A DNA stretch of 11,044 nt from Anaerolineales bacterium (lineage in GTDB: Bacteria > Chloroflexota > Anaerolineae > 4572-78 > J111). The notes under the pieces are model-generated. The model saw nothing but the letters and a program-made list of their open reading frames with translations. It searched no databases and was not told where the DNA came from. The stretch covers positions 1 to 11,044 of the forward strand of contig JAAUSP010000221.1 of the NCBI GenBank assembly GCA_012032575.1, in the 5' to 3' direction. Position 1 is the stretch's first letter. Every line of letters starts with the position of its first letter. A program made the position numbers and the translations under genes. This document shows positions 1-6,701 of the stretch, in pieces.

Positions 1-1
1 T

Positions 2-667
2 GGCTCGTTTACGGTTGTCACCGGGCGGATTGGGGCAGGCAAAACTACCTTATTGCGGGCGCTGCTGGGCCTGCTGCCCCACGAAACCGGCCAGATACTC
101 TGGAACGGTACACCCGTTGCCGCGCCTGCCGATTTCTTTACCCCGCCGCGCAGCGCCTATATTGCCCAGGTGCCGCGCCTGTTCAGCCTGACCCTGCGCG
201 AGAATTTATTGCTGGGGCTGCCGGAAGAGCAGGTAGATTTGGCCGGAGCCATCCGGGCGGCGGTGCTGGAACAGGATTTGGAAAGCCTGGAAAATGGGCT
301 GGATACGCTGGTCGGTCCCAAGGGCGTCAAGCTGTCGGGCGGGCAGGTGCAGCGGGCCGCCACGGCCCGCATGTTTGTGCGCGACCCGGAACTGCTGGTC
401 TTTGACGACCTGTCCAGCGCCCTCGACGTGGAAACCGAACGCCTCTTATGGGACCGGCTCTTCAGCCGCACCACGCCGACCTGCCTGGTGGTCTCTCATC
501 GCCGGGCCGCCCTGCGCCGGGCCGACCAGATTATTGTGCTCAAGGATGGGCGTATTGTAGCTCAGGGTAAGCTGGAGGAACTGCTCGCCACCAGCCCGGA
601 GATGCAGCAGTTGTGGGCTGATAGTGGGGATGTGAGCAATGGCCGGAGGAATGGGGGTAAGCGGTAG
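2..667 (+). CDS. ABC exporter ATP-binding domain, C-terminal part (5' end outside window)
   Basis: This is the nucleotide-binding domain of an ABC transporter, which hydrolyses ATP at the inner membrane face to drive transport. The open frame runs in from the window edge, so the first Met-like codon (TTG at 53) is not the start: Walker A (GRIGAGKTT, about fragment residues 8-16) lies upstream of it. In order follow the Q-loop Gln (about 56, AQVPRLF), signature LSGGQ (111-115), Walker B LLVFDD (131-136), D-loop SALD (139-142) and the switch His (166, VVSHR). Walker B ends in Asp-Asp where many ABC ATPases have Asp-Glu. The pattern, with SxTLRxN after the Q-loop, is that of exporter-type domains usually fused to an N-terminal membrane domain, which would lie outside the window. 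The substrate cannot be told. The last dozen residues ([10 protein letters not shown]) are a basic tail. Confidence 0.93.
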   Translation, partial: GSFTVVTGRIGAGKTTLLRALLGLLPHETGQILWNGTPVAAPADFFTPPRSAYIAQVPRLFSLTLRENLLLGLPEEQVDLAGAIRAAVLEQDLESLENGLDTLVGPKGVKLSGGQVQRAATARMFVRDPELLVFDDLSSALDVETERLLWDRLFSRTTPTCLVVSHRRAALRRADQIIVLKDGRIVAQGKLEELLATSPEMQQLWADSGDVSNGRRNGGKR

Positions 668-762
668 GAGTGGGCTGTCTACGACAATTCAACCCTTGCC
701 CCTTAATTTGGACTGGTTAAAATATCCCCTGATTGGCTCTACCCCTTACCCCGGTTTTCTTC

Positions 763-768
763 TAAAAT
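763..768 (+). promoter_or_regulatory. Possible -10 box of a leaderless EamA transcript
   Basis: TAAAAT ends six bases before the ATG at 775, the distance expected if transcription begins on the start codon itself. An AAGGG directly touches the ATG and is too close to work as a Shine-Dalgarno site. No good -35 box is seen at 17 bp spacing (TACCCC), so the call is weak. Confidence 0.3.
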
Positions 769-774
769 CAAGGG

Positions 775-1773
775 ATGTCAACGATTAAACCTGCCTCGTC
801 CAATCTCACCCGCGGCTATACTATGGCTCTGGTCAGCGCCGCATTTCTGTCAACCACAGCTATCTTTATCCGCTACCTGACCCTGACCTACCAGATGCCG
901 CCGCTGGTGCTGGCCTTTTGGCGGGCCGGCCTGGTAGTGCTGACCCTGCTGCCGCTGCTGGCCTTGCTGCGGCCCAACCTGCTGCGGCTCAAGCGCCAAC
1001 ACCTGTTTTACCTGGCCGGTTACGGCTTGCTGCTGGCCGTGTTCAACTCCCTGTGGACATTGTCGGTGGCGTTGAATGGGGCGGCAGTGGCCACGGTGCT
1101 GGCCTACAGTTCCGCCGGGTTTACCGCGCTGCTGGGCTGGTGGCTGCTCCGCGAGCGCCTGGATTGGGCCAAGCTGCTGGCGGTGGTCTTGAGCCTGAGT
1201 GGCTGCGTTCTGGTCTCCGGGGCGTTGGAACCTGCGGTCTGGCAGGCCAATCCGCTAGGGATTCTGACCGGGGCGCTGACGGGTCTGGCCTTTGCCATTT
1301 ACAGCCTGCTGGGCCGCTCGGCCTCGCAGCGCGGGCTGAATCCCTGGACTACCCTGGGCTACACCTTTGCCTTTGCCACGGTCTTTCTGTTAAGCTTCAA
1401 CCTGCTGCCGGGGGGACTCATCCCCGGTGCGGCAGTTCGTCCGGCTGATTTCTTTGCCCTGGGGGACAGCTTTAGCGGCTGGGGCGTGCTGTTCCTGCTG
1501 GCGGCAGGTCCCACGGTCGCCGGCTTTGGCTTGTATAACGTCAGCCTGAGCTATTTGCCTTCCAGCGTCGCCAACCTGATAGCCACCCTCGAACCGGCCT
1601 TTACCGCGCTGATTGCCTATGTTTTGTTAGGGGAACGACTCAACGGCTGGCAGATTGCCGGCAGTTTGATGATTCTGAGCGGTGTGGTCTTTCTGAGGAT
1701 TTACGAAGGGCGGCTGGCGAGCCAAAGCCCAGCCTCACCACCCCGGATGAGAGAAGCCGCTTCGGTGGAGTGA
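775..1773 (+). CDS. EamA/DMT-superfamily permease
   Basis: The protein is a membrane permease of the drug/metabolite transporter superfamily. Members export or exchange small metabolites such as amino acids, and the substrate here cannot be deduced. The 332 residues hold about ten hydrophobic helices in two repeats: EamA repeat 1 (about 17-150, with FWRAG near 48-52 and the ALNGAAVATVLAYSSAGFTALLG stretch cut here for length: ALNGAAVATVLAYSS, 99-113) and repeat 2 (about 160-310, with ANLIATLEPAFTALIAY and LLGERLNGWQIAG). Both repeats end with the LLxERLxxxx-G/A-G type motif (124-129 and 284-289). Residues 311-332 form a hydrophilic tail. Length is a little above the usual 280-310. The start at 775 is chosen for the upstream -10-like box; an in-frame ATG at 823, closer to helix 1, is the alternative. 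It follows the ABC gene by 107 bp and is convergent with polA. Confidence 0.92.
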   Translation: MSTIKPASSNLTRGYTMALVSAAFLSTTAIFIRYLTLTYQMPPLVLAFWRAGLVVLTLLPLLALLRPNLLRLKRQHLFYLAGYGLLLAVFNSLWTLSVALNGAAVATVLAYSSAGFTALLGWWLLRERLDWAKLLAVVLSLSGCVLVSGALEPAVWQANPLGILTGALTGLAFAIYSLLGRSASQRGLNPWTTLGYTFAFATVFLLSFNLLPGGLIPGAAVRPADFFALGDSFSGWGVLFLLAAGPTVAGFGLYNVSLSYLPSSVANLIATLEPAFTALIAYVLLGERLNGWQIAGSLMILSGVVFLRIYEGRLASQSPASPPRMREAASVE

Positions 1774-1882
1774 AAAACTTTTTAGAAAGGGGCAAGGTTC
1801 AAAAGCCCGTAAATTTAGACTAAAAAATTTTCGTACCGCAGGTTCGTGCAATGCGTGGCAAAGTTTTTGCTCAATGTACAAG

Positions 1883-1930
1883 GACTCAACTGCTAAGGCA
1901 CTAAGTGCCTGGACAGGTCCAAGTTGAGTC
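1883..1930. other. Compact three-way-junction fold in convergent intergenic DNA
   Basis: A 9-bp perfect outer stem (GACTCAACT at 1883-1891 with AGTTGAGTC at 1922-1930) encloses a 6-bp hairpin AGGCAC-TAA-GTGCCT (1896-1910) and a short GGA-CAGG-TCC hairpin (1911-1920). Nearly every base of the 48-nt element takes part. It lies between the ends of the EamA gene and polA. No U-tract follows on either strand, so it is not a standard terminator. A recombination site, miniature element or structured RNA are all possible. Confidence 0.5.
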
Positions 1931-1950
1931 TATTCAATCAGACGAGTCAG

Positions 1951-1975
1951 TAAAAAACAGATCAGCGCCACACTG
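1951..1975 (-). terminator. Weak candidate terminator of the polA operon
   Basis: Read on the minus strand, 26 nt past the polA stop, CAGTG-TGG-CGCTG can form a 5-bp stem (one G-U pair), followed after a few bases by T6 (A6 at 1952-1957 on the plus strand). The stem is short and separated from the T run, so this is tentative. Confidence 0.3.
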
Positions 1976-2000
1976 CAACAAACCCGCAAAATTCCTGGAT

Positions 2001-4886
2001 TCAGCTCGATTGCCCCACCGGCTCCATCTCAAGCCAGTTGTAACCACTTTCAACCTCGACCTTCAAATCGGATTTCAAGTCGTAGGCTTGACTCATCACC
2101 TGGTGGGTCAATTCGGCTGTTGCGGCGACCTCATCCTCCGGGGCTTCCAAAACCAACTCATCGTGAACCTGAAGCAGCATGCGGCTGCGCAGATTTCGCG
2201 CCTTGAGGGCCTGGTGCAGCCGGATCATGGCGATTTTCATAATGTCGGCGGCGGTGCCCTGGATAGGCATATTGATAGCCTCCCGTTCGACCGAGGCTCG
2301 CTGTGGGCCGGTCAGCCGGGCCAGATTAGAAAAATCGCGGCGGCGGCCCAGCAGGGTGGTCAAGTAGCCCTGTTCCACGGCCAGGCGCTTGGTTTCGTCA
2401 ATATACCGTTTGATCCCCGGATATTTCTCAAAATATTTGTCAATAAAGAGGCGAGCTTCGTCGCGGCTCATGCCGGTGTTTTGTGCCAGCCCAAAGGCGG
2501 TCTGCCCGTAAATCAAACCAAAATTGACCGTTTTGGCGATGCGGCGCTGGTACTTGTCAACTTGCTCCAGCGGAATACCCAGAACGGTGGCGGCGGTGGC
2601 GGCGTGAATATCCTCATTATGGGCAAAAGCGGCCAGCAGATTGGGGTCTTCGACCACGTGGGCCAGGATGCGTAGCTCTACCTGCGAATAATCGGCGGAA
2701 ATCAGCCGGCAGCCCGGCGCGGCAATAAAGGCGCGGCGAATCTCGCGGCCCTGCTCGGTGCGGATGGGGATATTTTGCAGGTTTGGCTCGCTGCTGGAGA
2801 GCCGTCCGGTGGAAATGCCAATCTGGTTGTAGTTGGTGTGGACCCGCCCCGTTTTGGGGTTGACCATCAGCGGCAGGGCGTCCACGTAAGTGCTTTTGAG
2901 TTTGGTCAGGCCGCGATGTTCCAGAATTAAATCAATGACCTCGTGCTTGCCCTTTAATTCCTCCAGCACACCGGCGGCAGTGGAATAATGGCCGCTTTTG
3001 GTTTTGCTCAACCCTTCGGTGGGCAGGCCCAGTTTGTTAAACAACAGGTCGGAAAGCTGCTGGGTGGAATTGATATTAAAAGTGAGACCGGCGGCCCGGT
3101 GAATCTCGTGCTCCAGTTCGGCCAGGCGCTGTGCCATCTGTTTGGACATCACCCCCAGGGCGCTGGTATCCAGCTTGACCCCGGCCAGTTCCATATCCTT
3201 GAGCACATAAATCAGGGGCAGTTCCATGTCGTAAAAAATTTGCCCTAATTCCGGGATGTCTCGCAGCGGTTTTTGCACGCTTTCAACCAGGCGCAGGGTC
3301 ATATCCACATCAGCGGCGGCGTAGGGAGTCACTTTTTCAACCGGCACCTGGGCCATTGTGATTTGGCTCTTGCCGCTGCCGATGAGTTCCTTGATTTCGG
3401 TCATCTGGAGGTTGAGCTTCTCGCGGGCCAAATCTTTGAGACCATGCCGGGCTTCGGGCGCGTTGTTCCCCACCCAAGAGGCGACCATCGTATCAAAAAT
3501 AGGCGGCGCGACCGGCAGGCCATGCTGCTGCAAAACAGTCATATCAAACTTGGCGTTGTGCATATATTTGGTGATGACCGGGTCGGACAGGATGGGAGCG
3601 AGGGAGGATTGGACGAGGGAGATGGGAAGATTGGAAGGTTGGAAGGTTGGAGGGTTGGAGGGTTGGAGGGTTGGTTCAACTTTTTCCGAAGCCAGCCCAA
3701 AAAGGGATAATTGTCCACCTTCCTCAACCTTAGCCTCAGCCTCAGCCTTCTCCCCGTGCCCTACGGGAATATAATAGCCTTCTCCGGCAACGGGCGTAAT
3801 GGCAATACCGACCAGATTGGCCTGGACTTCGTCGGTGCTGTCGGTTTCCACATCCACGGCCAGACGGGGATTTTGCTGTAGTTTGGCGACCAGGTCGGCC
3901 AGTTGGGCCGGGGTGTCAACGGTAATGTATTGACCGTCGGGTGCGGAGATGGGCGCTTTTTGCCGGGTCTGGATATTGGCAAACTCACTGGGGGACTTGT
4001 CGGCGGGAGCGCCGGGGATACGGTTGAAAATGGTGTTAAATTCAAGCTCGACAAACAGGTTGGCCACGTCGGTCAGCTCAAAATCCATCGTTTTACCGGC
4101 GGCGACGTTCAATTCAATATCCGGCACAGCGGTGATGATGCGGCCCAGTTTTTGGGAGAGATAAGCGTTCTCCCGGTCGGCCTCGAATTTGGCTCGCTGC
4201 GCGGCAGGCATGTCGGCCAGGTGGGCATAAATCTCGTCGAGCGAACCGTACTGCTGTAATAATTTGGCCGCTCCTTTGTCGCCAATGCCTTTGATGCCGG
4301 GGATGTTGTCGCTGGTATCGCCGACCATCGCTTTGAGGTCAACCAGTTTGCTGGGTGGCACGCCGAATCGAGCTTCGACTTCGGCCTCATCGTACAGTTT
4401 GCGCTCGTTGAAGCGGTTTTGCCCGCCGGGATAAACCACCTTGATGTGCGGATTGACCAGTTGAAAGGCATCCCGGTCGCCGGTGACAATCAGCGTTTCG
4501 ATGCCCTGTGCGGCGGCCTGAGTCGCCAGCGTGCCGAGCAAATCGTCGGCCTCGAAGCCTTCTTTGGTAAAGACCGGCATGTTAAACGCTTTGACCAACT
4601 GCTCGATGCGGGTAATCTGGGTGGCCAGGTCGTCGGGCATTTTTTCGCGGGTGGCTTTGTACTCAGTATACAATTCGTGGCGGAAGGTGTCGCCGGCATC
4701 GAAGGTGACGATGAAATAGTCCGGGTTGTACTCTTTCCAGACAGCCAGCAGCATATTGGCAAAGCCGTAAACGGCGTGGGTCGGCTCACCGGCAGCGGTG
4801 CTGAAGGTGGCGGGCATGCCAAAATAGGCCCGATAAGCCAGGGCGTGGCCGTCTATGAGAATGAGGGTCGGTTTTTTAGCAGACAT
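2001..4886 (-). CDS. polA: DNA polymerase I with 5' nuclease and proofreading domains
   Basis: DNA polymerase I fills repair gaps and removes RNA primers. The 961-residue protein has all three domains: 5'-3' nuclease (about 1-290, with DGHALAYRAYF, FEADD and GDTSDNIPGI), 3'-5' exonuclease (about 320-540) and polymerase (about 560-961). The exonuclease acidic set is intact: D345 and E347 (VDVETD), D448 (NAKFD), Y522 and D526 (PYAAAD), so proofreading should work. Polymerase motifs are A (D732, ADYSQVELR), B (R782, K785, F789, Y793) and C (QVHDE, D909/E910). Phe789 matches E. coli Phe762. The ATG at 4886 is chosen because AGGGAGA sits 6 nt upstream; a longer frame back to 4997 would overlap the HNH gene. 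Odd feature: about 30 extra low-complexity residues (about 380-425) lie between exonuclease motifs I and II, encoded by two tandem repeats. It lies 25 nt after the HNH gene, apparently in the same operon. Confidence 0.97.
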   Translation of the reverse strand: MSAKKPTLILIDGHALAYRAYFGMPATFSTAAGEPTHAVYGFANMLLAVWKEYNPDYFIVTFDAGDTFRHELYTEYKATREKMPDDLATQITRIEQLVKAFNMPVFTKEGFEADDLLGTLATQAAAQGIETLIVTGDRDAFQLVNPHIKVVYPGGQNRFNERKLYDEAEVEARFGVPPSKLVDLKAMVGDTSDNIPGIKGIGDKGAAKLLQQYGSLDEIYAHLADMPAAQRAKFEADRENAYLSQKLGRIITAVPDIELNVAAGKTMDFELTDVANLFVELEFNTIFNRIPGAPADKSPSEFANIQTRQKAPISAPDGQYITVDTPAQLADLVAKLQQNPRLAVDVETDSTDEVQANLVGIAITPVAGEGYYIPVGHGEKAEAEAKVEEGGQLSLFGLASEKVEPTLQPSNPPTFQPSNLPISLVQSSLAPILSDPVITKYMHNAKFDMTVLQQHGLPVAPPIFDTMVASWVGNNAPEARHGLKDLAREKLNLQMTEIKELIGSGKSQITMAQVPVEKVTPYAAADVDMTLRLVESVQKPLRDIPELGQIFYDMELPLIYVLKDMELAGVKLDTSALGVMSKQMAQRLAELEHEIHRAAGLTFNINSTQQLSDLLFNKLGLPTEGLSKTKSGHYSTAAGVLEELKGKHEVIDLILEHRGLTKLKSTYVDALPLMVNPKTGRVHTNYNQIGISTGRLSSSEPNLQNIPIRTEQGREIRRAFIAAPGCRLISADYSQVELRILAHVVEDPNLLAAFAHNEDIHAATAATVLGIPLEQVDKYQRRIAKTVNFGLIYGQTAFGLAQNTGMSRDEARLFIDKYFEKYPGIKRYIDETKRLAVEQGYLTTLLGRRRDFSNLARLTGPQRASVEREAINMPIQGTAADIMKIAMIRLHQALKARNLRSRMLLQVHDELVLEAPEDEVAATAELTHQVMSQAYDLKSDLKVEVESGYNWLEMEPVGQSS
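3625..3672 (-). repeat. Six-copy 8-bp tandem repeat inside polA
   Basis: Plus-strand units are GGAAGATT, GGAAGGTT, GGAAGGTT, then three GGAGGGTT, with no gaps. In polA they encode about residues 405-421, with an 8-residue protein period (TLQPSNPP, TFQPSNLP), because three 8-nt units make eight codons. One unit more or less shifts the frame; only changes of three units keep it. Flanking sequence (3596-3624) looks like more degenerate copies. The array lies in a loop-like insertion between exonuclease motifs I and II. Confidence 0.92.
3724..3753 (-). repeat. 6-bp tandem repeat inside polA
   Basis: Plus-strand units TCAACC, TTAGCC, TCAGCC, TCAGCC, TTCTCC lie just upstream, in protein order, of the 8-bp array. 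They encode the charged run EKAEAEAKVEE (379-389). The period is a multiple of three, so length changes keep the polA frame. It is degenerate at both ends. Confidence 0.7.
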
Positions 4887-4892
4887 ATTTAT

Positions 4893-4899
4893 TCTCCCT
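4893..4899 (-). promoter_or_regulatory. Ribosome binding site fixing the polA start
   Basis: AGGGAGA on the minus strand, 6 nt before the ATG at 4886. It decides for the 961-residue PolA beginning MSAKKPTLILIDG, which matches the normal family N-terminus, over a frame 37 codons longer. Confidence 0.85.
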
Positions 4900-4911
4900 G
4901 TGGAGATAGAA

Positions 4912-5340
4912 CTAAATCTGAGCTGGATGCAGCCCAACTTCGTACAGCGCAGTTCGAAAACGCTGCACGGCGGGTCGGTTGATATGTAAGGCGACAATCG
5001 TGGCGCGGCCTACGGGAGTCAATCCTGCGATTGAAGAAAAGTCACTACTCCAGGCAAAATGTTCAGCCCAATGATGGGTACGAGGATTGAATAGAGGTGT
5101 GAGCAAGCCAGTCTCCGAGTCGGAAGCCGCCTGAAGGTTGCCTTTATAGCGATTACAAGCCGGGCACGATAAGGCTAAATTAGGGAGTTCAGTTGTGCCT
5201 CCTATGTTAAGCGGCTGAATATGTTCAATCTCAAAGATTTCGGGGGAGTACAAGGCCGGGGACTGGCAATATTCACAGCGATTGGCAGCGCGTTCAATTA
5301 CAACCTGTCGCAAAGCGATGGGTATGTAAATTTTACTCAT
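4912..5340 (-). CDS. Small HNH-type nuclease with zinc-finger cysteines
   Basis: A 142-residue stand-alone HNH-domain protein, likely a metal-dependent DNA endonuclease; its target is unknown. The core is CEYC (C22, C25), EIEHIQPLNIGG with His40, N54 in LPNLALS, then CPACNRYKGN (C59, C62, N63). The two CxxC pairs should bind structural zinc. The third catalytic position is Asn rather than His, as in many HNN variants. Residues 80-142 (LTPLFNPRTHHWAEHF, then GLTPVGRATI) follow the pattern of a stand-alone HNH family frequent in cyanobacteria and Chloroflexota, from memory. Its ATG overlaps the stop of the preceding gene (ATGA) and has no visible Shine-Dalgarno site, so translation is probably coupled to that gene. 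polA follows after 25 nt. It may act in defence, mobility or repair; the sequence does not decide. Confidence 0.88.
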   Translation of the reverse strand: MSKIYIPIALRQVVIERAANRCEYCQSPALYSPEIFEIEHIQPLNIGGTTELPNLALSCPACNRYKGNLQAASDSETGLLTPLFNPRTHHWAEHFAWSSDFSSIAGLTPVGRATIVALHINRPAVQRFRTALYEVGLHPAQI

Positions 5341-5699
5341 TGAGCGTCGGTGGCTACAGCTTGCCGGCGCTGTTCGGCTAACTTTAACAGGTTATCCGCA
5401 GTTGTTTCCAGGGCCTCATCTATTTCGGCAATATAGCTATCAAGCTCATTTATTTCGTTTGCTGCCAGCCCTTCCTCCCGATTTTTTTCCAGCAAGGTTC
5501 GCAGGCGTACTTGTTGGCGTGGTGAAAAGCGGTTCGCTGCTGCAATTTGAGCCGCTTCTCGATCAAGAACTCCAGCACGAGTGAGCCATAACTGCTCAAA
5601 GAGCATTTCAAATTCGGCCAACTCGTCGTCATCCAGTTTTGCCACAACGGCAAGGAGGTCATCAACGGTTAGCTCAGTCACTAAGTTAAGCGTTGGCAT
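5337..5699 (-). CDS. Helical small protein of unknown function, partner of the HNH protein
   Basis: I do not recognise a named family. The 120-residue, soluble, charged protein looks almost wholly alpha-helical: an N-terminal segment ELTVDDLLAVVAKLDDDEL (8-26), acidic and leucine-rich, then a longer region (about 55-115) with heptad-like spacing (INELDSYIAEIDEALETT, LLKLAEQRRQ) suggesting a coiled coil or helical hairpin. There is no signal peptide, membrane segment or catalytic motif. The ATG at 5699 has a good AGGAG site 6-7 nt upstream. The stop overlaps the HNH start in ATGA, so the two are made together. Small proteins of this style commonly precede this type of HNH gene (from memory), which suggests a binding partner, inhibitor or specificity subunit. 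This is inference; no toxin or antitoxin activity is shown. Confidence 0.8.
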   Translation of the reverse strand: MPTLNLVTELTVDDLLAVVAKLDDDELAEFEMLFEQLWLTRAGVLDREAAQIAAANRFSPRQQVRLRTLLEKNREEGLAANEINELDSYIAEIDEALETTADNLLKLAEQRRQAVATDAQ

Positions 5700-5738
5700 A
5701 AACTTCTCCTAATTTCAAGACCAGTTTCAACCAGAGTA

Positions 5739-5766
5739 ATTATACACGATTTTCACAGCAGGTCAG
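5739..5766 (-). promoter_or_regulatory. Promoter of the small protein-HNH-polA operon
   Basis: On the minus strand CTGACC (5766-5761) and a consensus TATAAT (5744-5739) are 16 bp apart, about 40 nt before the ATG at 5699. The -35 box overlaps the stop codon of cdsA. No other promoter is evident between here and polA, so it probably serves polA too. Confidence 0.6.
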
Positions 5767-6578
5767 CCCCCTCGAAACAGATTCGGGATCATCCCCAGCA
5801 CGCCGTTCCATACGGCGTAATAATAAACAACGATACTGACAAACAACAAACTGTCAATCCGATCCAGAAAGCCGCCGTGGCCGGGAAAAAGGTTGGAAGA
5901 GTCCTTCACCCCGACATCGCGCTTCATCATCGAGATAGAAACATCGCCGAACAAGTCAACAATCGGAATAATCAGGCCCAGAAACAGGCAGGATGTCCAA
6001 TTCAGATTAAACAAAACGGCCACGACGACTGCTCCCAGCAGGCTGCCCAACACACCCCCGGCCAGTCCCTCCCACGATTTTTGGGGCTGAGCCGGGGCCA
6101 GAGTTTGTGCTGCCCCCAGCGGCTGCCCACCAGGTAAGCAAAGGTGTCAGCGCCCCAGGTACACAGAAACACCAGCCACACCCAGCCCAACCCCGAAGCC
6201 AACTGGCGCAGCCCGGCCAGGTGAGCCATCCCCCAGCCGATATACAACCCGCCGGCAATGGTCAAGGCCCAATCGGCGGTGGGCGAGGCGCTCTTGGCCT
6301 GGAAAAGCTGCCAGGTCAGCGAGGCCAGAAGCACCACCGTCAGAATGCAGTTCAGGCTGACGTCAGAGCGGTAACTATTGAGCAATAACAGCGCAATCAA
6401 AGCCAGGGTGAAAAACGGGGTAGTGTTATATCCCCCGGCCTTCATCATCCGGCCATACTCCCAGCCGGCCAGAAGCGCGACAATGAGCACCCCCCCAAAA
6501 ACCAGAGTCCCCCGCAAAAACACCGGCGACCACAATTGGAAGAGCTACCAGAGCTGAAATAACACGTGTTTGTAGCAT
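5763..6578 (-). pseudogene. cdsA: CDP-diacylglycerol synthase (phosphatidate cytidylyltransferase), frame-broken
   Basis: CdsA makes CDP-diacylglycerol from phosphatidate and CTP, the precursor of membrane phospholipids. The gene is recognisable end to end but in more than one frame. From ATG 6578 the N-terminus reads MLQTRVISALVALPIVVAG, typical of CdsA. The frame then changes around G5 and G7 runs (plus-strand C5 6509-6513 and C7 6490-6496) to continue VLIVALLAGWEYGRMM. It breaks again at an A5 run (plus T5 6078-6082): one added A gives SPKKSWEGLAGG and joins to the C-terminal part. That part holds the family signature with SMMKRDVGVKDSSNLFPGHG and DRIDS. Restored length is about 272 residues, as expected, with several membrane helices. 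All breaks lie in homopolymers, which favours sequencing or assembly error; true decay or a second intact copy elsewhere are alternatives. Confidence 0.85.
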
Positions 6579-6611
6579 GCATACCTGAGTTGCTCATTGA
6601 GCTTTAAAATT

Positions 6612-6666
6612 AACCGCAAAGATCAGGGACACCCGGTTTTCAGGCGCTCCTGGCATCTTTGCGGTT
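6612..6666. repeat. REP-like inverted repeat between gyrA and cdsA
   Basis: AACCGCAAAGAT (6612-6623) and ATCTTTGCGGTT (6655-6666) are perfect 12-bp inverted copies. CAGG (6624-6627) and CCTG (6649-6652) extend the stem past a 2-nt bulge. The AACCGCAAAGA motif is of a type often seen in intergenic repeats of several phyla, from memory. No T-run follows gyrA here, so transcript-end protection is likelier than classical termination. Confidence 0.7.
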
Positions 6667-6701
6667 TAAGGTCTCTCGATTGGGGCCAGCAGCCGGTTTA
6701 G

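Noticed and set aside
654..752. GGGGTAAG (654-661) and CTTACCCC (745-752) as a terminator stem after the ABC gene
   Set aside because: The loop would be 83 nt and there is no following T-run; probably chance.
1883..1930. Integron attC site
   Set aside because: No clear R and L core boxes of the attC type, no integrase or cassette in the window.
1905..2675. Open frame of 256 codons on the plus strand
   Set aside because: It lies antisense to the 3' end of polA, starts within the structured intergenic element, and its translation resembles no family; a shadow of the polA codon pattern.
3600..3760. CRISPR array or integron site in the repeat-rich stretch of polA
   Set aside because: Units are 6 or 8 bp without spacers and lie inside an intact coding frame.
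4887..4997. N-terminal extension of PolA by 37 residues
   Set aside because: It would overlap the HNH gene and is not seen in the PolA family; AGGGAGA at 4893-4899 supports ATG 4886.
6078..6082. Programmed frameshifting in cdsA
   Set aside because: The CCC-AAA-AAT context is not a standard slippery heptamer, the A5 run is short for transcriptional slippage, and a second break exists upstream; error or decay is simpler.
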